Shown here one piece after another: positions 7,728 through 13,476 of a stretch of 13,476 nucleotides of DNA. The position numbers and the translations under genes are program-made. The stretch is from NCBI GenBank assembly GCA_947572405.1, contig CANPBV010000037.1, positions 1-13,476 of the forward strand, given 5' to 3'. The notes beneath the pieces were generated by a model that did not search any database, was not told the DNA's origin, and worked only from the letters and a program-made list of their open reading frames with translations. The stretch is from an uncultured Mycoplasmatota bacterium (GTDB taxonomy: Bacteria > Bacillota_I > Bacilli_A > RF39 > UBA660). Positions within the stretch are counted from its first letter, which is position 1. Each line of letters opens with the position of its first letter.

Positions 7728-7754
7728 TTAGCACTCTTTTTCAAACACTGCTAT
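7728..7754 (-). promoter_or_regulatory. CIRCE element B (downstream) of the hrcA promoter
   Basis: The plus strand reads TTAGCACTC, nine bases, CACTGCTAT. The first arm matches the CIRCE consensus (TTAGCACTC-N9-GAGTGCTAA) at 9/9 and the second at 6/9. The element spans the predicted transcription start (about 7749) and the first bases of the leader, and stops just before the hrcA ribosome-binding site. Confidence 0.75.
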
Positions 7755-7755
7755 C

Positions 7756-7784
7756 AGTATAACATCATATGTTAGCATTGTCAA
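7756..7784 (-). promoter_or_regulatory. Sigma-A promoter of the hrcA-grpE-orf138-dnaK-pepF-dnaJ operon
   Basis: The minus strand reads TTGACA (7779-7784), a 17-base spacer ending in TGT, then TATACT (7756-7761). This is a strong vegetative promoter with an extended -10. It is flanked by two CIRCE elements, so HrcA would block it from both sides. The leader to the hrcA ATG is about 36 bases. Confidence 0.88.
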
Positions 7785-7798
7785 TATATGAGTGCTAA
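7772..7798 (-). promoter_or_regulatory. CIRCE element A (upstream) of the hrcA promoter
   Basis: The minus strand reads TTAGCACTC, nine bases (ATATATTGA), CAATGCTAA. The upstream arm is a perfect consensus half-site and the inner arm matches 7/9. The element covers the -35 hexamer. Its centre is 44 bases (about four helical turns) from that of element B. Confidence 0.85.
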
Positions 7799-7826
7799 AA
7801 AATAAAAAAAGTATTTTTTAGATACT
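7799..7826 (-). terminator. Weak terminator after the radical SAM gene
   Basis: Just after the stop codon at 7829 the minus strand reads AGTAT - CTAAAAA - ATACT followed by a long T-rich run (TTTTTTATTTTTT) up to the CIRCE. The stem is only five base pairs, but the U-rich tail and position support termination before the hrcA promoter. Confidence 0.45.
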
Positions 7827-7828
7827 GT

Positions 7829-9097
7829 TTAAAATTTTCTCTTTACAAATTGTTTTGGCTTTACTATGTTTGCTGGAATTACTTCTTCTTCTTGATAATC
7901 TCTATCTAGTTGGTCAAAACGAACATTTCTTATCATTCCATTGATTAACATGGTAATATAAAGTTCTCTTTTATCACTTTTTTTAAGAACAAACATTTCC
8001 CCATTTAAAATTTGATCTTTAAATTTTTTAGATAACGGAAATAATTCTCTTTTTACATAATTTGCTGCCTCTACACAATAATCATAAGAATGTCCTGGAA
8101 GTGTCGAAGAAGGTATTTGTTCTGAATTTTCATAAGGCCAAATAAAACAAGGAAAAATATCAAGTTCAGTTACCAGATCAATAGATCTTTTTAAATCATC
8201 AATCGTCTCTGTTGGGTATCCTGCTATAAATTCTGTAATAATAATTATATCAGGTCTCTCCTTTTTAATAAACTTTATTAATCGAATCAAATTGTTCAAT
8301 GATATGGGTCGGTTCATTAATTTATAAACCCTTGGACTTCCACTTTCTAATGATATGAAAATTTCTTTTATTTTAGGATTTTTGATGATTTCCTCTACAA
8401 GTTCTGGATACCAATTGATCAAAGATCCCACATAGGCATATTTGATTTTATCAGGACTTGTAAAGTTCTTAATCACTTCATGTGCTCTTGGCTTTCCATA
8501 TAAATCAGTTCCATAAAGACTGAAATTTGAAGCATGAATGGCAACATGATGAAATGGGTAGTCAATCGTTTCTATGTCATATGCAAGACTCTCTACTTTT
8601 TCAAATGGATAACTTTTTAATCCAAAATTCATATAGTGACTTTTACAAAAACTGCAGTAATTCAAACAGCCTGAAACTGGGGATATTGAAATAGATACGC
8701 CATTGACCGAATATGGAATATCAAAGTCATCAGAAGTAACAGTTCCTCTCAGCATCTGGGCTACATATGGAACCAATTGTTCTTGTTTTACAATTTCAAC
8801 TTTTGATAATAGTTCTTTTTGTCTCTCCGTCAGTTCAAACTTAACTCCTTTTGTCAAACACCCACTTACAATGGTTTTCGCTTCTATTTTTGCCCTTTTT
8901 AAAATTTCCTCAATACACTCAAAACTAGAAACCATTTTCTGATAAGTCCCCAAACAGGTATCTATTACAATTATAATATCTGCTTCTTCTATTTTTTCCG
9001 TTAGCCCATAATCAGGCTCTTTAATATAGTTCTCAATCATTGCTATTTCATTATGATTCCCACAAGAAGTATATCCACCTATCCAAATCTTTTTCAT
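7829..9097 (-). CDS. Divergent MiaB/RimO-like radical SAM protein (methylthiotransferase family)
   Basis: The 422-residue length and layout match methylthiotransferases, which insert sulfur and a methyl group into tRNA (MiaB, MtaB) or ribosomal protein S12 (RimO). An N-terminal UPF0004-like domain carries cysteines at 12 (YTSCGNHNE), 48 (IDTCLG) and 80 (VSGCLT), the usual places for a second iron-sulfur cluster. The radical SAM core has C144-x3-C148-x2-C151 (SGCLNYCSFC), then FISLESGSPRVYKLMNR (247-263) and EFIAGYPTETIDDL (289-302), which mirror MiaB's LQSGS..VL..M.R and GFPGET. The last ~55 residues could be a degenerate TRAM domain. The sequences around the motifs (CKSHYMNFGLKSYP, HASNFSLYGTDLYG) are not those of MiaB, RimO or MtaB that I know, so the substrate is open. 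The start has AAGGAG six bases upstream. It is monocistronic. Confidence 0.8.
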   Translation of the reverse strand: MKKIWIGGYTSCGNHNEIAMIENYIKEPDYGLTEKIEEADIIIVIDTCLGTYQKMVSSFECIEEILKRAKIEAKTIVSGCLTKGVKFELTERQKELLSKVEIVKQEQLVPYVAQMLRGTVTSDDFDIPYSVNGVSISISPVSGCLNYCSFCKSHYMNFGLKSYPFEKVESLAYDIETIDYPFHHVAIHASNFSLYGTDLYGKPRAHEVIKNFTSPDKIKYAYVGSLINWYPELVEEIIKNPKIKEIFISLESGSPRVYKLMNRPISLNNLIRLIKFIKKERPDIIIITEFIAGYPTETIDDLKRSIDLVTELDIFPCFIWPYENSEQIPSSTLPGHSYDYCVEAANYVKRELFPLSKKFKDQILNGEMFVLKKSDKRELYITMLINGMIRNVRFDQLDRDYQEEEVIPANIVKPKQFVKRKF

Positions 9098-9122
9098 GAT
9101 CTTCTCCTTTTATGTAAGAAAT

Positions 9123-9151
9123 AGTATAGTACAGATCCTTATTTCATTCAA
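9123..9151 (-). promoter_or_regulatory. Sigma-A promoter of the radical SAM gene
   Basis: The minus strand reads TTGAAT (9146-9151), a 17-base spacer, then TATACT (9123-9128), about 25 bases before the start codon. No operator-like repeat is seen. The rest of the 9098-9261 gap is very AT-rich; I see no gene or clear terminator in it. Confidence 0.7.
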
Positions 9152-9261
9152 ATAATTATATCAAGCATAACATAATCAAAAATGAATAACAAGATATTTC
9201 AATTTATTATTTTAAAATATATATTTTTCGCTCTCTCGCATTACAATATAATTATTTACTT

Positions 9262-10230
9262 TTACATCCATTTTCCTTTTGGTTTTTCATATAAATAAAT
9301 GCAATCTTGCACATCCTTTGTCATTTCTACATTTCTCAATAATGGAAGCCCTACGAATGTAACTGTTCTATATTTTTGATCTAAATAATCCAGTCCTTGA
9401 ATTTTAAATTTAGTCCTAAATAATCTTTGGAGAAAGTTTCCAGTAGCTTTAATTTTAGTTTTGTAACCATATTGATAAGCAACTTGTATTACTCCACCTT
9501 CTTTTAATTGATTACTTGCTTTATTTTCTATAAAGTCAATGTATGCTTGCTCACTCATTTCACTAAAATAATCACTTACCAAATAAGATTCAATATTAGA
9601 AAAAAGCATTGCATCATATAATTCACTACCTTCTCCTATTTCTAGCACATTTTTTTCAGTAAATTCCATTTCCACTTCGTTTAATCTAGAACGGGTCCTT
9701 TCATAATTTTCTTCGCTATATAAATAAGGATTTCCTAAAATTGTATTTTTTATATCGGATGTTTTTTCTAATAATCTTGAATTCATAAGAGCATTCCCAT
9801 CATTTGAAAAAAGTTCATACATATGATTCCAGTATGTCCCCACTGCTTCTGGTAAAAAGAATAACAGTCTTTGATACATTTCATATGGCATCTTATTTTC
9901 GCCAAAAAAGAAATTCAAATATTCTTGATAAGAAAAAGCTTTCATTGCCGCCATTTTCAAATGTGCAAAAAAGACAGTATTCACATTGGTATCAAAATTA
10001 CAAATTTTTCTAGCACCTTCAAATACTAAGTTGAACGCTTGATCAAAGCTTCCCGTTACAGTTAAAACATCCTTTCCCTCTAAATTAATTTTTTCTAAGT
10101 AAGATAAATTTTCAGTTGAAAAAGAATAAACACCACTATATTTCGTAAATTCTGGACGCACCAAAGAGTAACAAGTTTGATTCAAATATTCCACTGTCTG
10201 TTCTAATGCTTCTTTTACATTTAATTCCAT
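9262..10230 (-). CDS. DUF3419-family protein, probably SAM-binding
   Basis: The 322-residue product fits DUF3419 by its central signature: KDVLTVTGSFDQAFNLVFEGA (53-73), which looks like a SAM-binding loop, NFDTN (78-82), and LKMAAMKAFSYQEYLNFFFG (91-110). The best-known member of this family is BtaA, which transfers the 3-amino-3-carboxypropyl group of SAM to diacylglycerol in betaine-lipid synthesis. There is no BtaB-like partner here and the Firmicutes members are functionally undefined, so that reaction should not be assumed. A second segment (EKNVLEIGEGSELYDAMLFSNIESYLVSDYFSEMS, 192-226) resembles a further methyltransferase-type strand-loop and the domain end. No signal peptide or membrane helix. 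Shine-Dalgarno AGGAG lies nine bases before the ATG. It is monocistronic between the clpB terminator and the radical SAM gene. Confidence 0.75.
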   Translation of the reverse strand: MELNVKEALEQTVEYLNQTCYSLVRPEFTKYSGVYSFSTENLSYLEKINLEGKDVLTVTGSFDQAFNLVFEGARKICNFDTNVNTVFFAHLKMAAMKAFSYQEYLNFFFGENKMPYEMYQRLLFFLPEAVGTYWNHMYELFSNDGNALMNSRLLEKTSDIKNTILGNPYLYSEENYERTRSRLNEVEMEFTEKNVLEIGEGSELYDAMLFSNIESYLVSDYFSEMSEQAYIDFIENKASNQLKEGGVIQVAYQYGYKTKIKATGNFLQRLFRTKFKIQGLDYLDQKYRTVTFVGLPLLRNVEMTKDVQDCIYLYEKPKGKWM

Positions 10231-10251
10231 TTTTACACGCTCCTATTTCTA

Positions 10252-10280
10252 ATATATCTGGATTTTGATTTGGCGTCAAT
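10252..10280 (-). promoter_or_regulatory. Sigma-A promoter of the DUF3419 gene
   Basis: The minus strand reads TTGACG (10275-10280), a 17-base spacer, then TATATT (10252-10257), about 22 bases before the ATG and downstream of the clpB terminator. No CIRCE is present. Confidence 0.75.
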
Positions 10281-10315
10281 TATTTTAAAAATAAACAAAA
10301 AAAATATGTAAAATA

Positions 10316-10351
10316 AATATTTAAAAACGTAGAATTATTTTTCTACGTTTT
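10316..10351 (-). terminator. Strong Rho-independent terminator of clpB
   Basis: A perfect 11-bp stem (AAAACGTAGAA / TTCTACGTTTT, arms at 10341-10351 and 10324-10334) closes on a six-base loop AAATAA that contains the clpB stop codon, and runs into TTTTTAAATATTTATTTT. The last codons of clpB therefore form the left arm. Confidence 0.8.
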
Positions 10352-12458
10352 CTAAGACAAATGTATTATTTTCTATATCTACAATAATTTTACTATCAAA
10401 TTTTATTTCATCCATAATTATTTTTTGAGCAAGTAAAGTTTCTAAATTTCTACTTACATAACGTTTAATTGGACGAGCTCCATAATTTTCATCATAAGAT
10501 TCTTCAATAATAAAATTTTTAGCTTTTTCTGTTAATTCCATAGTAAGATGTTTATCACTAAGTCGGTATTCAATCTCACTAACAATTTTGTTTAAAATAT
10601 CATAAACTACTTCTTTGGTTAATGGTTTAAAGATAATAATTTCATCAATTCGATTTAAAAATTCTGGTTTAAATGTATGTCTCAATTCTGTATGGATTAA
10701 TTCCTGGCTATTTTCTTTATTCTCTAAAATATATTCACTACCAAGATTAGAAGTCATAATGATAATCGTATTTTTGAAATCTACTGTTCTACCTTGGCTA
10801 TCGGTGATTCTTCCATCATCTAGTATTTGAAGTAAAATATTGAAAACATCTTTGTGAGCTTTTTCAATTTCATCAAATAAAACAATGCTATAAGGGTTTC
10901 TTCTAACGGCTTCAGTTAGTTGTCCACCTTCATCATAGCCTACATATCCTGGAGGCGCTCCTACTAGTCTTGATACAGAATGCGCTTCCATATATTCACT
11001 CATATCAATGCGAATCATATGACGTTCATCATCAAATAATTCATAGGCTAATGTTCTAGCGACTTCTGTTTTTCCAACTCCAGTCGGTCCTAAGAAAATG
11101 AAGGAACCAATTGGTCTATTAGGATCTTTTATTCCTGCTCTGGCGCGAATAATTGCTTCACTCACTAATTTTAATGCTTCTTCTTGACCTTTTACTCGTT
11201 TCTGCATATTTTCTTCTAAGTGAATCAGTTTTTCTTTTTCACCACTTACCAATTTCTGAACTGGAATATTGGTCCATTTAGAAATGATTGCTGCAATTCC
11301 TTCTTCATCCACTGTATCACTTAACATATCTGATTTGTCATTTTCTTTTAGTTCTTCTAATTCATGTTCTAGTTTTGGAATTGTACCATGACGAAGTCTT
11401 GCTGCTGTTTCTAAGTCATAATTATTCTCAGCTTGTTCTAATTCAAATCTTGATTTTTCGAGTTCTGCTTTTTTTGATTTCACTTGATCGTTTACTTTTT
11501 TTTCATCTTGCCATTTATTACGTAATTCTGTTTCTTCTTTTTTTAATCCTGTAATTTGATCTTGAATTTCTATAACCCTTTTTTTGGATATTTCATCATT
11601 ATCCTTTTTTAAAGCCGCAAGCTCTATTTCTAATTGCATGATTTCTCTAGTTAGCGTATCTAATTCTACGGGAACAGAATCCATTTGCACTTTAATTGTT
11701 GCACAGGCCTCATCTACCAAATCAATTGCTTTATCTGGTAAAAAGCGATCTGTGATATAACGATCTGATAAAGTTGCTGCTGCTACTAAAGCTCTATCTT
11801 TAATATTGACTCCATGATATACTTCTAGTCTCTCTTTTAATCCTCTTAATATGGTAATGGTATCCATAACATTTGGTTCTTTTACTACCACTTTTTGAAA
11901 GCGTCTTTCTAAGGCTCCATCTTTTTCAATATATTTACGATATTCGTTTAAAGTTGTAGCACCAATCACTTTGATTTCACCACGTGCCAACATTGGTTTT
12001 AACATATTCCCTGCATCCATAGCCCCTTCTAAGGCACCTGCTCCTACAATCATATGAATTTCATCAATAAACATAATGATTTCTCCATTGGAATCTTTAA
12101 TCTCTTTTAAGACTGCTTTTAATCGTTCTTCAAATTCTCCTCGATATTTTGCACCTGCTATCAAAGCTCCCATATCTAATTCCCAAATGCGTTTATTTTT
12201 CAAAGAAGCTGGAACATCACCTTTTACAATTCTACTAGCAAGTCCTTCTACGATTGCTGTTTTTCCTACTCCTGGTTCCCCAATTAAAACTGGATTATTT
12301 TTTGTTTTTCTAGAAAGGATCCTAGTAATGCTTCTAATTTCTTCATCCCTGCCTATAACTGGGTCTACTTTTCCATCTTTAACACTTTGAACAATATCTC
12401 TACCATATTTTTCTAATACATTTTTCAAATTTTCTTCATATGGATTTCCACCATTCAT
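10335..12458 (-). CDS. clpB: AAA+ disaggregase ClpB, naturally lacking the N-terminal domain
   Basis: ClpB is a hexameric ring ATPase that pulls proteins out of aggregates together with DnaK/DnaJ/GrpE. The 707-residue product starts in the linker before NBD1 (LEKYGRDIVQSVKDGKVDPVIGRDEE) and has no ~150-residue Clp_N domain. NBD1 has Walker A GEPGVGKT (60-67), Walker B MFIDEIH (129-135) and GALERRF arginine residues (181-187). A coiled-coil middle domain spans about 265-375, the mark of ClpB rather than ClpA/ClpX. NBD2 has GPTGVGKT (457-464), pore loop GYVGYDEGG (504-512) and VLFDEIEKAH (526-535). It lacks an evident ClpP-binding loop. The start is firm: AAAGGAGG is seven bases upstream and the promoter lies directly before it, so the short form is native, as in mycoplasmas. 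CIRCE control links it to hrcA. Confidence 0.96.
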   Translation of the reverse strand: MNGGNPYEENLKNVLEKYGRDIVQSVKDGKVDPVIGRDEEIRSITRILSRKTKNNPVLIGEPGVGKTAIVEGLASRIVKGDVPASLKNKRIWELDMGALIAGAKYRGEFEERLKAVLKEIKDSNGEIIMFIDEIHMIVGAGALEGAMDAGNMLKPMLARGEIKVIGATTLNEYRKYIEKDGALERRFQKVVVKEPNVMDTITILRGLKERLEVYHGVNIKDRALVAAATLSDRYITDRFLPDKAIDLVDEACATIKVQMDSVPVELDTLTREIMQLEIELAALKKDNDEISKKRVIEIQDQITGLKKEETELRNKWQDEKKVNDQVKSKKAELEKSRFELEQAENNYDLETAARLRHGTIPKLEHELEELKENDKSDMLSDTVDEEGIAAIISKWTNIPVQKLVSGEKEKLIHLEENMQKRVKGQEEALKLVSEAIIRARAGIKDPNRPIGSFIFLGPTGVGKTEVARTLAYELFDDERHMIRIDMSEYMEAHSVSRLVGAPPGYVGYDEGGQLTEAVRRNPYSIVLFDEIEKAHKDVFNILLQILDDGRITDSQGRTVDFKNTIIIMTSNLGSEYILENKENSQELIHTELRHTFKPEFLNRIDEIIIFKPLTKEVVYDILNKIVSEIEYRLSDKHLTMELTEKAKNFIIEESYDENYGARPIKRYVSRNLETLLAQKIIMDEIKFDSKIIVDIENNTFVLENVEK

Positions 12459-12494
12459 ACGAAATCCCTCCTTTCGGTTTTTTTAACCAAATAC

Positions 12495-12523
12495 ATTGTA
12501 GCACCAAAAATAGCACTCGTCAA
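12495..12523 (-). promoter_or_regulatory. Sigma-A promoter of clpB
   Basis: The minus strand reads TTGACG (12518-12523), a 17-base spacer, then TACAAT (12495-12500). The predicted leader is about 30 bases and carries the AAAGGAGG ribosome-binding site. The -35 lies within the spacer of the CIRCE. Confidence 0.85.
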
Positions 12524-12547
12524 GCACGAGTGCTATTTTTGGTGCTA
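12499..12547. repeat. 22-bp perfect inverted repeat containing the clpB CIRCE and the fic stop
   Basis: Arms at 12499-12520 and 12526-12547 are perfectly complementary across 22 bases with a five-base loop (CAAGC). The CIRCE arms are the inner part; the flanks (TAGCACCAAAAA / TTTTTGGTGCTA) extend the symmetry outward. The upper half encodes the last residues of Fic. On the minus strand no U-run follows the second arm, so it is not a classic terminator, though fic readthrough RNA would fold strongly here. Confidence 0.9.
12510..12536 (-). promoter_or_regulatory. CIRCE operator of clpB (HrcA site)
   Basis: ATAGCACTC, nine bases (GTCAAGCAC on the plus strand), GAGTGCTAT. Each arm matches the consensus 8/9 and the two arms are perfect complements. 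It covers the -35 hexamer, so HrcA binding should block RNA polymerase. Direct HrcA control of clpB is thereby predicted. Confidence 0.9.
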
Positions 12548-13353
12548 TAGATTTTTTCTTTTGCTTTTCCTTCTTCGGATAAAATTGATTCCTCCAGATT
12601 TAATGCCATAATTTCATCACAGATTTTATAATAATAAAACTGAATTATCGAAGTATAATCTCTTTTTTCTAATGCTTCCATTAAAGCATTTTTATATTCT
12701 ATTCTTTCTCTTTCCTCAATATAAATTGGTGGAATATTAATCTTTTTTAATAATAAATTAAGTAAAGCTCTAAAAGTTCTCTTATTTCCATCTTGAAAAG
12801 GTTGTAAACGAATTAAATCAGTAGTTAAAATAATACATTGATCTATATAACTAAAAATATACCCGTTTTCTATGGAGGAAAAGGGATAATCAGCTAATGG
12901 AATTAGCTGATTAAATAGCTTTCTTGCTTCCTCAGCTGGGGGAATATCAACGCAAGCATTAAACATTACTACTTCGCCATCTCTTAGTTTTCCTCCAAAT
13001 CCAGGCGCACAATAGGAATATAATTTACCATGAATTCCAAGAGATGTTACAAAAAGATTAAAATAATCATGATCCACATCAAACCCCTGCAGAAAATCAT
13101 ATACTGCTCCTAATCCTTTTCTTTCCTCTAAGGTAGTATTCACTTCCACCCTACTTTCATTATAAATATATTTTCTCTTGTAGTCTTCATATATAATATC
13201 AAACTTTGGTTTTACAACATAATTTAAATATATTTCAATGATCATTTTTGGCATTTTATCTTGTTTGGCATATAATTTATCCATTGCCTTCCTAGCTTGA
13301 TATCCATCTTGTAATAAAGACAACATAGATGTAGCTTCTTCTTTTGTTAACAT
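12520..13353 (-). CDS. Fic-domain protein with Gln replacing the catalytic His
   Basis: Fic enzymes usually transfer AMP (or another phosphate-containing group) from a nucleotide to a target protein. The 277-residue product has a Fic core: a flap-like GGKLRDGEVV (120-129) and the signature QPFQDGNKRTFR (184-195), which aligns to HxFx(D/E)GN(G/K)RxxR with the catalytic His replaced by Gln184; the anion-binding GN-K-R and final Arg remain. Upstream, YNESRVEVNTTLEE (64-77) resembles the inhibitory helix motif (S/T)xxxE(G/N), with Glu70 kept but the motif degenerate. No antitoxin gene adjoins it. The ATG has AAAGGGGG eight bases upstream. Its stop codon and last residues (STKNSTRA) lie within the clpB CIRCE palindrome. 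Lacking the His, it may be inactive in AMPylation, use another chemistry, or act only by binding. Confidence 0.85.
   Translation of the reverse strand: MLTKEEATSMLSLLQDGYQARKAMDKLYAKQDKMPKMIIEIYLNYVVKPKFDIIYEDYKRKYIYNESRVEVNTTLEERKGLGAVYDFLQGFDVDHDYFNLFVTSLGIHGKLYSYCAPGFGGKLRDGEVVMFNACVDIPPAEEARKLFNQLIPLADYPFSSIENGYIFSYIDQCIILTTDLIRLQPFQDGNKRTFRALLNLLLKKINIPPIYIEERERIEYKNALMEALEKRDYTSIIQFYYYKICDEIMALNLEESILSEEGKAKEKIYSTKNSTRA
12887..12913. repeat. 12-bp perfect inverted repeat inside the fic gene
   Basis: TAATCAGCTAAT and ATTAGCTGATTA face each other across a three-base gap. It lies in codons for residues ~147-156 (NQLIPLADY) and is not followed by a U-run on the minus strand. It may be chance or an RNA hairpin. 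Confidence 0.6.
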
Positions 13354-13381
13354 ATTATTCCCCCTTTTAAAATTACTTTTT

Positions 13382-13409
13382 ATTCTAACAAATATTTATA
13401 ATTTGTCAA
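13382..13409 (-). promoter_or_regulatory. Sigma-A promoter of fic
   Basis: The minus strand reads TTGACA (13404-13409), a 16-base spacer, then TAGAAT (13382-13387), about 28 bases before the fic ATG. No CIRCE is nearby, so fic is predicted to be expressed without heat shock. Confidence 0.75.
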
Positions 13410-13454
13410 ATTAAGAATTCTATTGGATAGTGTAAAATGGTTTGGGGATGGAGT

Positions 13455-13476
13455 ACAAAAAAGGAAGACCTTTTGT
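13455..13476 (-). terminator. Possible terminator of an upstream gene at the window edge
   Basis: The minus strand reads AAAAGG - TCTT - CCTTTT followed by TT. The stem is short and the sequence is cut by the window edge, so it may belong to a longer structure. Between it and the fic promoter (13410-13454) I see no gene. Confidence 0.35.

Noticed and set aside
11288..11554. Leucine-rich plus-strand ORF that might suggest a membrane peptide
   Set aside because: It is the complement of the Glu/Lys-rich coiled coil of ClpB, which reads as Leu/Phe/Ile codons on the other strand.
12076..12390. Plus-strand ORF of 104 codons opposite the clpB NBD1
   Set aside because: Antisense shadow of a highly conserved ATPase domain; no start signals.
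13437..13476. Possible start of a plus-strand gene at the right edge (ATG then an open frame to the end)
   Set aside because: Only about 13 codons, no ribosome-binding site or promoter that I can defend; a minus-strand terminator explains part of the same bases.
1..13476. CRISPR arrays, tRNA or rRNA genes, insertion sequences, phage genes
   Set aside because: No regularly spaced direct repeats, no tRNA-like cloverleaf or CCA-ended segment, and no transposase or phage-like reading frame was seen on either strand.
1..13476. Mycoplasma genetic code (TGA as Trp), suggested by low GC and short ClpB
   Set aside because: dnaJ, orf138 and fic end in TGA at sensible family lengths, and tryptophan codons in conserved positions are TGG.

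Overview
The window looks like chromosomal core DNA from a low-GC Bacillota, probably of the Bacilli/Erysipelotrichia or a Mollicutes-related branch. The DNA is clearly AT-rich. Promoters are plain sigma-A type (TTGACA / TATAAT), and Shine-Dalgarno sites of the AGGAGG type precede most genes. DnaK carries the Gram-positive indel, ClpB is short as in mycoplasmas, and HrcA/CIRCE control is present. TGA is used as a stop (dnaJ, orf138, fic) and TGG encodes Trp, so the code is not the Mycoplasma code. All eleven genes lie on the minus strand, so transcription runs from right to left. No gene-free stretch exceeds 300 bases.

In transcription order the right part holds four single-gene units. (1) A Fic-domain protein has its own promoter, a Gln in place of the catalytic His, and a 3' end that lies inside the clpB operator. 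(2) clpB lacks the N-domain, is driven by a CIRCE-covered promoter and ends in a strong terminator whose loop holds the stop codon. (3) A DUF3419-family, presumably SAM-binding, protein has its own promoter. (4) A divergent MiaB/RimO-like radical SAM protein has its own promoter and a weak terminator.

The centre is an HrcA-controlled chaperone operon: hrcA - grpE - orf138 - dnaK - pepF - dnaJ. Its promoter (TTGACA-N17-TATACT) is bracketed by two CIRCE elements, one over the -35 and one at the start of the transcript. Each has one perfect and one degenerate arm, with the perfect arms facing outward. The operon departs from the textbook hrcA-grpE-dnaK-dnaJ layout in two ways. An unrecognised 138-residue protein is tightly coupled between grpE and dnaK, and an M3 oligopeptidase (pepF) sits between dnaK and dnaJ behind a perfect GAAA-loop hairpin. 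GrpE also carries an unusual Cys/His-rich N-terminal extension. A terminator follows dnaJ, and frr (ribosome recycling factor) then has its own promoter and terminator.

Functionally, HrcA represses both its own operon and clpB. DnaK/DnaJ/GrpE and ClpB form the disaggregation and refolding machine, and PepF could clear short peptides. The best candidates for undescribed biology are the Cys-rich GrpE, orf138, the histidine-less Fic whose end is fused to the heat-shock operator, and the divergent methylthiotransferase-like protein.
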